Origin: Diplodia intermedia
Taxonomy: Eukaryota > Ascomycota > Dothideomycetes > Botryosphaeriales > Botryosphaeriaceae
DNA length: 64,000 nucleotides
Direction of reading: 5' to 3'
Assembly (NCBI GenBank): GCA_021495925.1
Contig: JAKEKT010000112.1
Span: forward strand, 1 to 64,000
The notes below the pieces were generated by a model. The model saw nothing but the letters and a program-made list of their open reading frames with translations. It was not told the DNA's origin and searched no databases. Of this stretch, positions 55,233 to 64,000 are shown in pieces (the first letter of the stretch is position 1; the number at the start of each line of letters is the position of its first letter). The translations under genes and the position numbers were made by a program.

Positions 55233-56429
55233 ATGGCACGACTCCTGAGCTGGGTTTTGAGCCGGCTCCTCGACCTCTTACACCTCGCGCACAAGGAAAA
55301 GGCGCTGCCACAACACGTCACCGACGCCGTCACCTGCAACATCCACCACAGCTTCCTCCACCGCCTGCCCCTGGACGTCCTCTACTACCTCACGACCAAC
55401 CACATCGCCGACCCCGCCGACCTCCTCGCCCTCCGCGCCGCCACCCGCGCCCTGCGCTTCTCCCCCATCATCCACGCCCCGCCACCCCACCGCCGCGCCT
55501 CGCGCACCTTCCTCTACCGCCTCCGCCTCGACGCCTTCGCCCGCGCCTGCGCCGCCGAGCACCACGAACGCGCGCTGCAACAACAACACCAACAACAAAA
55601 CCGTTATCCAGCCCGCCCCCTCCACCACCTCCTCCCCACCATCCTCCGCCCCCCACGCCACGCCATCTGCTCCGCCTGCCTCACCCCCCACCCACACGCC
55701 CACTTCACGCCCACCCAGCTCGCCCGCGCACCCGAGCGGCGCCTTTGCCGCAGCACCGACGGCGCCGTCCGCCTGTGCCCGCACGTCGCCTACACCTTCA
55801 CCGAGCTGCGGCGGCTGCGCGCGCGGCCCCCGCGGACGGAACGCGACGGGTACACGCTGGTCCGCCGGTGCTGGCAATGCGCGCCGCGCGTGCCGCGGCG
55901 GCGGCGGCGGCGGCGCGGGTGGGAGCCGGAGCCGGGCGAGGCCGGGGCGCGGCTGGTGGGCGTGGCGGTCGGGTGGGTCGGGCGCGATGGGTGGCACTGG
56001 AAGCGCGAGTTTTACGTGGCGGAGCGGTCGATGGTGGCGGTCGGCGAGGGCGAGGGTGTGGTGGTGGTGGGTGCGGGCGGCGGCGGCGAAGGCGTGGTGG
56101 TGGAGCGGTGGACGCGGTTCACGCGCGAGCTTGTGTTTAGTGTGCTCAAAGCTGTGGTGGAGCGGCGTAGGGAGGACGTCTTCGTGTGTGCCCATGTGCG
56201 GCTGGACGACCCGGCGACGTTTGACACGCGGCTCGTCGAGGACTTTTCCGCCATTTCGGAGCATACGTGTCGGGCTAGGCAGGGGTGCCATGTGCGCGTC
56301 TGTCTGAAGTGGGACGTTATCTCGCGCCCGCGGCCTTACGTGGAGTTGCAAATTAACCGGTTCTTCGATGTGGAGTCGCTGAATAAAAAGCAGTGGCTTA
56401 ATCAGATTCAGAGATTGGCGGAAGAATAA
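55233..56429 (+). CDS. F-box-like hypothetical protein
   Basis: Single exon of 398 aa. Residues about 44-76 (LPLDVLYYLTTNHIADPADL, LALRAATRALRF) fit a fungal F-box: LP at the start, a helix, then an L-x-x-L-R-x-x-x-R end. A substrate-receptor role in SCF ubiquitin ligases would follow, but this is by pattern only. A CxxC (ICSACL) and later RCWQCAPR suggest a possible metal-binding hairpin. An Arg run lies near residue 225 and a Gly/Val-rich insertion near 270-290. The C-terminal part (VFVCAHVRLDDP to VELQINRFFDVESLN) looks folded. The coding strand is strongly C-rich to about 55800 and G-rich from 55900 to 56150. Confidence 0.65.
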   Translation: MARLLSWVLSRLLDLLHLAHKEKALPQHVTDAVTCNIHHSFLHRLPLDVLYYLTTNHIADPADLLALRAATRALRFSPIIHAPPPHRRASRTFLYRLRLDAFARACAAEHHERALQQQHQQQNRYPARPLHHLLPTILRPPRHAICSACLTPHPHAHFTPTQLARAPERRLCRSTDGAVRLCPHVAYTFTELRRLRARPPRTERDGYTLVRRCWQCAPRVPRRRRRRRGWEPEPGEAGARLVGVAVGWVGRDGWHWKREFYVAERSMVAVGEGEGVVVVGAGGGGEGVVVERWTRFTRELVFSVLKAVVERRREDVFVCAHVRLDDPATFDTRLVEDFSAISEHTCRARQGCHVRVCLKWDVISRPRPYVELQINRFFDVESLNKKQWLNQIQRLAEE

Positions 56430-57665
56430 CCGCGCCGGTTGTTTGATAGTACGCTGGTAGCAGCAGTAAGGCGCGTGACCGCATGTACTACGAAGTACGT
56501 CACTACAGCGGCGAAGGCAGATGCATAGGTCGACGCGTCGCAGGGTTAGGGGAAAGGGAAACACACATTGAATGAGAGGTTCAGTTTGAGGCAAGGTCTT
56601 GCTATCAAGGCTACCAAACTAGCTACCCAAGATTATGTACAGGATCTGAGGACTTTGCAACCACGCTGATTTATGTACAGGACTTGAGAACAGTGCAAAC
56701 ACCAAGAAAATCAAAGTGTCATCGACGTTGTCTCGTGAAGAGAAAGAGCAGTCATTTGATCAGAGAAATCGTCATTCGGGTAGTGAAGTCTGTGGTCTTT
56801 CGTTTCCGCAGGACCGTAGTCGTGTAAAGAGGAGCGTGGTCGAGACAGTTGCGGTTGCATGCCATGTACAAGTCCACTTGTTGGCATCTTGTGATTCAGT
56901 GGTATCGAGATGAGACGGTGACCGTATTGAGCCTTTCGGAGTGGGAAAGCTTATTTGATTTCGAGCCAGGCTCCAGGAAATAGAGATCTGAGGAGGTGTA
57001 GGCCAAGTTGCTTTTGACGAGGTTTTCTCAATGTTTCATGATGGGCGGATCTTTTCGAGGATTCTTGATGCGGTTTCTTCTTGAAGATTCCAGATGGGTG
57101 TCTTTTTCAGAGTTCTGATAGCTGAGATTTCAAGGTTCTGATGGCTCAGATTTCAAGGTTCTGATGGCTGAGATTTCAAGGATTCCTGATGGGCTTGTCT
57201 TCCAAGGACTCCTCTTGGGCGGATCTCTCAGAAATTCGTCATGCTTCGTGCGTGGTCTGCACAGGGAAGAAGCTGGCATTCCAGTCTCCAGTGGCCCAAC
57301 GTTGCTCAGTTGTGATGAAGTTCTGCGAGAATTGTGTGGAGGAAGCGTAAGGTATTGTTCCCCAAAGATTCAGTGTAGCTTCGCTCGTTCAATGTGCGTC
57401 GAGGGTATTGACTGGAAGTGTGGGATGATACTCGAGGCATTGCGTATGGTCCGAAAAGTGCTATCGGTCGCCGTTGAAGTCGTGATTGTGATCGTATCGT
57501 AATCTTGAGAGGATGGTTCTCTGGTATGTTCGTCTTGGTTTCCTTCAGCAAAAGCCGAAGTACTCGTCATCAACACCGCGTAGAGGTGCGAACATGTCGT
57601 TGATGAGGCCTAGGCCTCTCGACTGGGGTTCCCAATCCCAGGAGGCCCACTAGCCTAGCCATCAT
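56430..57665. other. Intergenic region with a short tandem repeat
   Basis: No supported gene. Relatively AT-rich. A 23-nt tandem repeat lies at 57111-57179. Frames at 56716-56913 and 57164-57502 are unrecognised. Confidence 0.5.
57111..57179. repeat. 23-nt tandem repeat, three units
   Basis: Units 57111-57133, 57134-57156 and 57157-57179 all end in AGATTTCAA and differ at three positions at most. A degenerate start of a fourth copy follows. Confidence 0.85.
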
Positions 57666-58199
57666 CTAAGACGATGATGACTCTGGTGAGTGGAAAGGTA
57701 GGGCAGCAAACCCCTCGCGCATGCCCAGGCGCCTCGCCTTCTCCATCTCCAGACGACGATCCTGCATGTGCAGCTCGACATCCTGCCGATGCAGGTCGAC
57801 ATTCTGCCGAATCAGCTCCCTGACCTCGCGAAGAACCGAGGTGTTCTCCCGAAGCGCGATCAGCTGCGCCGTCTCCCTCCTCACCCTGTCCTCCTCAGCC
57901 TTCATGCTCCACCTCCTGAACCGCTCAGCAGCCCTCCTCTCCCGAACCACTGCCTTCTCTTTCTGGATTTTCGCCCTGAGCGACTCCTGGCGCAGGTTAT
58001 CTCCCGCACTCACCAACCACACCGCCGCCGTCTCCCTCATCTCCGAGTCCGTGGGGCGCCATTCACTGGCCCACCGCCGAACCGCAGGCACCTTCCAAAG
58101 CGCCACACACACCGGCACCCCAAAAACCGCCATCCAGACCAGCGACACGACCGCGGCCCACGCCCCCAGACCCGTGTGCAGCTCAGCACTAATGCCCAT
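57666..58199 (-). CDS. Hypothetical single-span membrane protein with coiled coil
   Basis: Single exon of 177 aa. One hydrophobic span (about residues 11-37, LGAWAAVVSLVWMAVFGVP and VCVALWKV) is followed by a long charged helix. The helix runs from about 60 to 160, with Arg/Glu-rich heptads (REVRELIRQNVDLHRQDVEL) that suggest a coiled coil. The frame extends 55 codons upstream to 58364, but that part lacks consistent features; the ATG at 58199 gives a short cytosolic or lumenal tail before the span. I do not recognise the family. Fungal genomes have many proteins of this build. Confidence 0.55.
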   Translation of the reverse strand: MGISAELHTGLGAWAAVVSLVWMAVFGVPVCVALWKVPAVRRWASEWRPTDSEMRETAAVWLVSAGDNLRQESLRAKIQKEKAVVRERRAAERFRRWSMKAEEDRVRRETAQLIALRENTSVLREVRELIRQNVDLHRQDVELHMQDRRLEMEKARRLGMREGFAALPFHSPESSSS

Positions 58200-60134
58200 A
58201 TTGGACACGACAAGAAGGGGACAAAGAGTTGTACAAAACACGGTTCGATTGCAAAGACCGTCGAAGAGCGTGTGGATGAAGAGAAGAGAGGGAGAGAGGG
58301 AGAGCCGGCGGACGAGCGCGAGAGATAAGCCAGCGCCAGCGACGGCGGGATGCTGCTTCCCCATCTCGAGCTGTCAGGCGCGAGAGAGGCGTTGCTTCCC
58401 CATCCAGGCGCGACCGCCCCAAACCGCCACTTCACAGCCGGCAAGGCCCTGCGCAAAGGGCAAGGAGACGGTTTAGGCAGTCGAACAAGATAAACACTGG
58501 CTTTTGATGACGGGCAAATGTCGACTGCTGCACCGCGCCGCCATGCAGGCCTCGGTGATGGCGTGGCATGGGATTTGGTTACAAAGTGCAGTGGCGTGTG
58601 CAGTATATATACGTTATGACCGACGTGCTCACCATCACAACACCGCTCCCGCAAGCCGCGACCACCGAATACCGTCATCCAAAAACAATTACCCGCGACG
58701 GACAATGACGTAGCTTGAATCCGGATCTTTTCGTTGCCAAACGAGGAACTGCTGCAGCCGCAGGTGCTACTACTGCCCAGCGGAACGCACGAACCAACAG
58801 CCCCTACCTACTGAGACGGCGGCAGCAGCGGCGGCGGCCGATGACGACAGAAGACTCGAGCGCGCTGCGAGCTCCGCGACAACTCTTCTCCACGTATGGA
58901 GTTGAAATGAATCCCATCATCCAGACGTAGATGTAGGTCTCGAAAGCGGACAACCGCGTCCAGATGCTGGATTCGACCGCCACCCCCCGCGTAAGCACCG
59001 TGCAGTGTTTCTGCGATGATGCGGCCACGGGGTGGTAACTGCCCGGGCTCGACTACTTTTTGTCGTCATCCGCTGTGGCGGCAGGGGCCAGGGGCGGCGG
59101 TGGCTCGGGCGATGGAACACCCAGACCAACAGCCCTACCACACTTGCGGCGCCTCTACAAGCCACGCTCCCACGCCGTCGCCGCCGCATGATCCTTCTCC
59201 GCTGCAGGGCGCCGGAGGTTAAAACGTTGTCGCTTTGCAGGATGATGGGTGTTGGCTTGTTGCTTCTTTGTGTCTTGTTTGGTGTGTGTATTTTTTTTTT
59301 TTTTACCGGTACGGCTGTTGATTGGTTTGATGGTGCGAGAGTTGGTCAAACCGTTTCATTTCGCCAGACTTTTCACTGAGCCCAGATTCTCTTTACTTCA
59401 TGAGCTGCTGGCGTATTGGACGAGGGTATCATAGGTGTTTTCGTTTTATTTTCTAGCAGCAAGTTTCTAAAAAGGAAAGGAAAAAGATACAGAAAGGAAC
59501 AAACAACCTCCAAAGAAAACCGCCGTCTTTCGCCGCCTTTCCATTTCCTTCCTATACATACATGGAACATTAACCTTTCTGTTGAGCGTTATACCTATGT
59601 ACTCCCCCTATACCCAGCTTGAATTCCCTGTAGAAAAAGTAGCCACTTGACGGTAGATAAACAAGTATTGACAATGGCGTCGCAAAATCCGGGCGACTTC
59701 CCAAAGATCATCCTTTCGTAATCGAGACATACATATTCTTTTCGTGAGAGGTTTAGAGAATGACGTCGGATCAACCGGTGAAAGGGACGTCGTCATTGGA
59801 TCCGCACGTGCTTTTCCGGAAAGGGGCAGGTGCCGATCATATGCCAGTGCAATGGGTGATCGGCCAAAGTCCCTTTCTTGGCCGGATACGAGGGGCCCTC
59901 TCGGTGGATGACGGGGCGGTAGCCTGGTGTCTGCGAGCTGCTGCTGGAAAACAATTGCGTCTGCCAAGTTGGGGTATCAACGCTCAACGCTTGCAGACGA
60001 AGTGAACAACGAGACATAAGAAAGACAAATGGACAAGGAAATACAGAATGTCTCGCCGCGCCAAGTCGCATAGGGCTGAGGGAGAAAAAAAAAAATCCAC
60101 GGACGGTGCCGGCACGGTGGGGTCGGTCGTCGCT
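58200..60134. other. Intergenic region, no supported gene
   Basis: Short frames on both strands without recognisable content. T run near 59291-59303. 59430-59650 is A/T-rich. The right end is the 3' flank of the Ras-like gene. Confidence 0.5.
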
Positions 60135-60977
60135 TTACTTGCCCTGCAGCTTGCGCTTCAGCTTCTTGAACAGGTCGTCCGGCTCCTTCTGCATCTCCTT
60201 TCTCGAGGCAACGATGCGCTCGGCCATGCCGGTGAAAGCGTCGTCGATACCCTGCTCGGTGAGGGCGGAAGTCTCGAAGTAGGGAATGCCGCGCTCCTTG
60301 GCGAAGGTGGCGCCGCGCTGCAGATTAGCGAACTGCTCCTCGGGCAGCTCCAGGTCGACCTTGTTGGCGACGATGACGACGGGCAGCGTCTTGCGGCCCT
60401 TGGTGTCGCGGAACTGGTAGGCGATGAAGTTGAAGACGTTGATGACGGTGTCGATGCTCTCGCTCGACGTGGGGGCGAAGACCAGCATGACGCCATCGGC
60501 CTGGCCGATCTGGTGGGCGGCAATGGGCGTGTCCATGTGGACGGAGAAGGTGTCGTTGACAGACAGCATGTAGTCGTCGCCGTTACTCAGCTGGACGAGC
60601 TTGGTGCCGCTGATGCGGTCGCCCGGACTGAAGCGGAAGTGCGTATGTCCGTAGGCATACTATTGGACAGGGGTCAGCCGACTACTGAGGGGCATGTGGT
60701 GGAGCAGCCGTACCTGCTTGACGAGCTCCGACTTGCCCACGGCCTTGGAGCCCATGACGGTGATCTTGAGGTTGTCGCGCATGCGGTTGGGGTTGGCGGG
60801 CACGCCATTGTCGGCGAGCGCGGCCAACGGCTGCGGATGCGACGCGGGCGACGACGCGCTCTCGATGCTCAGCTGGCCCTCGCGCGACGACAGGCTGCGC
60901 AGGCTGGAGACGGTCGAGCCGGCGCTGTGTTTGGTCTTCATCTTGGAGAGGCTGTGCGGGGTGCGGGGCGCTTCCAT
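60135..60977 (-). CDS. Atypical Ras-like small GTPase
   Basis: Two exons, 60977-60714 and 60659-60135, give 262 aa. A Ser-rich N-terminal extension of about 70 residues precedes the G domain. The P-loop is complete (GSKAVGKS, residues 76-83), as are G4 (NKVD, 187-190) and G5 (ETSAL, 217-221). The switch regions are unusual: where Ras has DTAGQ this protein has DTFSV (124-128), in an ungapped alignment of the whole segment, and the Thr35 position appears to be Gly101. The C-terminus is polybasic (KKLKRKLQGK) with no CAAX box, so lipid anchoring is not expected. It may bind nucleotide without normal hydrolysis, which is inferred. An in-frame ATG 15 bp upstream is possible. It is divergent from the Ppn2-like gene. 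Confidence 0.82.
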
Positions 60978-61355
60978 GTCTAGAACCAGCACCCAGACGG
61001 AGAGAAGAGCGGAGTGAGGCGGTGGGAGGAGTTGGGCTGACCGTCAGGCACACAGGCACGGGGCTGGCAGCCCGCCGTCAGCGGTGCGCCGGTGCGCGCG
61101 CTGGGCTTGGCGCCGCTTCGTGATGGCGCGCCCTTGCTGCCCCAGCCGCCCGCCTAGCCATGGACGCGGCTCTGCTGGCCACGCTACTCCCCGCGTGCGA
61201 GCCAAACCGCACCTCTGCCCGCTGCCCAACCGCCATCACCACGCGCAGGGAGTGAGGTGGGTACTCTGCCCTGGGCCGATCGACATCTCCCTCGCAGCCG
61301 GCGCTTGCCCGTTCCGGAAAGGCCCGGCCGCGACGCTGCGCTGCCGCCTGTGCAC
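60978..61355. promoter_or_regulatory. Shared upstream region of Ras-like and Ppn2-like genes
   Basis: 378 bp between divergent start codons; GC-rich, no assigned sites. Confidence 0.4.
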
Positions 61356-63186
61356 ATGGCTTCCAGAAGGAGTCGCACGCCTGAGGGTGACGACAGCTTC
61401 ACCGAGCGTCGCCGCGAGCGCAGCCCCGACCTGTCCTCCCCGGATCACCAGCCAAGAGTTCAGCCTGTTCCCGCCGCCAACAGCACGCGCCCGCCCCTGC
61501 TGCCAAGTCATTCGCTCTCTCCTGCGCCGCCGGCACGCTCTTCCGACGCGGCCCTGGGACAAGCCTCCGCCAGCTCCAACCGACCCACCTCAAGACTCCA
61601 GCCCTCGCGCTACCGTTCCTCCAAATCCCCGTTTCACCCGCACCCGTCGAGCGCACCCTCTCGCGCCCCCTCGATTGCCAGCAGCAGCGACTCGTCCGCC
61701 ACCCTCGTTTCCGCCTACTCGCCGCCTCCCTGCCGCACCGTCGACTACAGATACATGGCGACCCCCGGCACCAATGGTCTCTTCAAGGAGTACGAAGTGA
61801 CCAGCGAGGACGAGCTTCCCCTCCACCGCACCCGCGGCGACAGTCGCAACTGGCAGCAGCAGCGCCCGCTCATAGACAACGTCACGAACCAGTGGCGGAA
61901 GGACGCCAGCGACGACGACGACGACGACGACGACTTCTACTACCGCGACAAACGAAATTGGTACACTCCGGCGCTCGTGACCCTGATCGCGGCCCAGCGC
62001 ATCCCGCGGCGCATCCAACGCGCCATCTTCACCGTTCTCGCGTCGATAGCCTTCATGGCCGTCTCGTGGAAGTGGTTGTTGGGGCCCTACTGGGCCGAGC
62101 AAAACAGCCTCAGCAACGCGCTGGTTGGCCCCCAGAAATGGGGATACTTTGGCGCCAATGCCCGCCCGGCCTTCACCGACATGGTGCAGGTCAAGACCCT
62201 CGACCCCAGCCTGCTGCCCACGTCGGCCGCCGACAGCCAACGTCTCGTCGTGGTGGGCGACGTGCACGGCTGCAAGTCTGAGCGTGAGTGTTTTTCCCCA
62301 AACGGTTTCTAAAAATAGAAGCACCCGCACAACCCTGACTGACATCATTCCTCAGTGGTCGAACTGCTGAATAAAATTAACTTCCGCCCCGCCGCCGATC
62401 ACCTCGTCCTGACCGGCGACATCATCGCCAAGGGCCCCGACTCCAAGGGCGTCGTCGACTTCGCCCGCGACGTGCACGCGTCGTGCGTGCGCGGCAACCA
62501 CGAGGACCGCATGCTGCTCTCGCGCAAGGCGATGAAGGTGGCGGAGCAGGACATGAGCGCCAACTCGCACCTGGGCGAGGACGAGGCGCGCAACGGCGGC
62601 AACCGCAAGGACAAGGCGCTGGCCAAGCAGTTCGACGCCAAGCAGATCGAGTGGCTCGAGCAGTGCCCCGTCATCCTCAAGGTCGGCCAGATCAAGGGCA
62701 TGGGCGAGGTCCTCGTCGCCCACGCCGGCCTCGTCCCCGGCGTCGACCTCGACCGCCAAGACCCGTTCCAGGTCATGAACATGCGCAGCATGGACCTCGA
62801 CACAAAGGTCCCCAGCGCCGACCGCGACGGCACGCCCTGGTGGAAGGTAAGGCTAAACATCAAAATCCCACTTCCTCCCCCTTCACTCATGGAACTCGGA
62901 GGGCTGACTGACGACCCTACCACCTCAGTACTGGAACTACTACATGCGCTTCATCCCCAAGGACCAGCGCAGCACCGTCATCTACGGCCACGACGCCAAG
63001 ACGGGCCTCAAGATCAAAGAGTTCAGCAAGGGCCTCGACTCGGGCTGCGTCAGGGGCGGCAAGCTCACCGCGCTCGTTATCGAGGCCGACCGCAAGGGCG
63101 GCCCCGCCAGGCAGAGCCTCGTCCACGTCCGATGCAGCGACTACACCACCACGGGCGAGGTTGACGACGAAAAGAAGAAGAGATGA
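61356..63186 (+). CDS. Ppn2-like membrane-anchored metallophosphatase (calcineurin-like)
   Basis: Related to yeast Ppn2 (YNL217W), a vacuolar endopolyphosphatase. Exons 61356-62283, 62356-62846 and 62929-63186 give 558 aa. The first 210 residues are a Ser/Pro-rich cytosolic tail with an acidic Asp run. One membrane span follows (IFTVLASIAFMAVSWKWLLG). The phosphoesterase motifs are all present: GDVHG (301-305), GDII (330-333), GNHED (356-360), the HAGLVPG block, and STVIYGHDAKTGL in the last exon. Another block, WLEQCPVILKVGQIKGMG, is typical of the ApaH-like subgroup. Introns are 72 and 82 nt with GTGAGT and GTAAGG donors. The type II topology places the enzyme in the vacuole lumen, as in yeast, by inference. 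Confidence 0.87.
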
Positions 63187-63771
63187 TTTTTTTTTCTGGC
63201 TAAACTTGTTTCTTTTCCGGTATTGCTGCTGCTACTTGCTAGGTACTCGTTCATATGACTTTTTTTTGTCTCGTCGCATCTGCACAGCGCAGTGTAGCCC
63301 CCTGCATGAAGAAGGATGTCGTGTTCTTGTCTTTTGGTTTTTTGGTCTTTTTCCCCATTCGCTGTCTACGTGCATGCGGACACCCCCTATATACTACTGG
63401 TTTCTTCCTGTTTTGTTTTTTGTTTATGGCTCTTCTTGGTTATCATCGAGACAGACTACTTTACTTTGCTCACGGCGTTATGAACGGCGAGGTGGGTCGG
63501 GCGCTCGTCATCATCATCATCATCATTGTTAGTATTTTGGAATCGATTCGAGATGGGGGGGAGGGACATCGGGATTTATGTATGTATGCATGTATGTATG
63601 GTTGGTTGGTCGGTCGGTCGGTTCGGTCGGTTGCATCATCGAGAAAGAAGCCAAGCAAGCAAGCGAGCGTGGATATTGAGTGAAAGAACAGACCGTGTTT
63701 ATTTGCCTCCTGTCGATGATGAGAGAGCAGTGCGTTTGGGACGTACGTACGTAAGTGAAGAGCCGTCATTG

Positions 63772-63811
<40 letters not shown>

Positions 63812-64000
63812 AATAGATCTCATTACTGCTAGTTTTCAAGAAAGCGGCATGTTACCATTTTTGAGAGGTGGTGGTCGAATGGCAAAGCGGTCTTCTTGGT
63901 TGGGTAGGATCCGGTTTACTGCTGCTGCTGCTGCCCCATACCCCCCGTCTTACTACTTGTTGTATTGCATCGGCACTAGAATGGTATTGCACGATTGTTC
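63187..64000. other. 3' flank of the Ppn2-like gene with simple repeats
   Basis: No gene. Contains GTAT/GGTC-type repeats (63576-63631) and a GTT/GCT tract (63769-63809). Confidence 0.6.
63769..63809. repeat. GTT/GCT trinucleotide microsatellite
   Basis: GTT units run into about ten GCT units. Confidence 0.85.

Noticed and set aside
59608..59967. 119-codon minus frame downstream of the Ras-like gene
   Set aside because: No domain, and it ends in AT-rich DNA; no sign of splicing to the GTPase gene.

Overview
The window looks like chromosomal DNA of a GC-rich filamentous ascomycete (Pezizomycotina). The genes are eukaryotic, with introns mostly of 46 to 100 nt, GT..AG borders and CTNAC/CTAAC-type branch sites. 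Several gene families are fungal (Pik1, Iwr1, DUF6594, DUF6536, LaeA-like methyltransferase, BNR_4 protein, a fungal STAND-type N-terminal domain). I cannot fix the class. All gene models below were spliced by eye; each multi-exon model sums to a whole number of codons and stays open across its junctions.

Layout. 1-2666: no supported gene. 2667-5875 (-): Pik1 phosphatidylinositol 4-kinase. 5876-8999: GC-rich with no convincing gene. 9000-9860 (+): conserved fungal protein with a Myb/SANT-like C-terminal domain. 9861-21244: about 11 kb without a supported gene, rich in homopolymers and microsatellites, possibly with decayed repeats. 21245-22619 (+): secreted CE12 rhamnogalacturonan acetylesterase. 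24624-25393 (-): Mediator subunit Med20, divergent from 26172-27953 (+), a GH47 alpha-1,2-mannosidase. 28429-29835 (+): equilibrative nucleoside transporter. 31451-33079 (+): Iwr1. 33716-36669 (-): CLC chloride transporter or channel.

37237-39034 (-) is an MFS sugar transporter that diverges across about 590 bp from 39625-41297 (+), a BNR_4 beta-propeller protein. A short-chain dehydrogenase follows at 41423/41861-42855 (+); it can be spliced to a mitochondrial-type leader. These three genes may be a small catabolic neighbourhood.

42952-58199 looks more accessory: a small hypothetical protein, a DUF6594 membrane protein, a ten-exon LaeA-like methyltransferase, a protein joining a STAND-type N-terminal domain to a Ras-association domain, a DUF6536 membrane protein, an F-box-like protein and a membrane coiled-coil protein. 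Two copies of one palindromic, MITE-like repeat lie here, one nearly perfect and one decayed. 60135-60977 (-) is an atypical Ras-like GTPase, divergent from 61356-63186 (+), a Ppn2-like metallophosphatase.

The strongest points for a second look are: the palindromic repeat pair; the Ras-like protein with DTFSV where Ras has DTAGQ; the CLC protein with Thr at the proton-glutamate position; the SDR leader exon; the STAND-type/RA architecture; and a repeated switch from C-rich to G-rich along the coding strand of at least five genes. I found no single system that I can call new with confidence.
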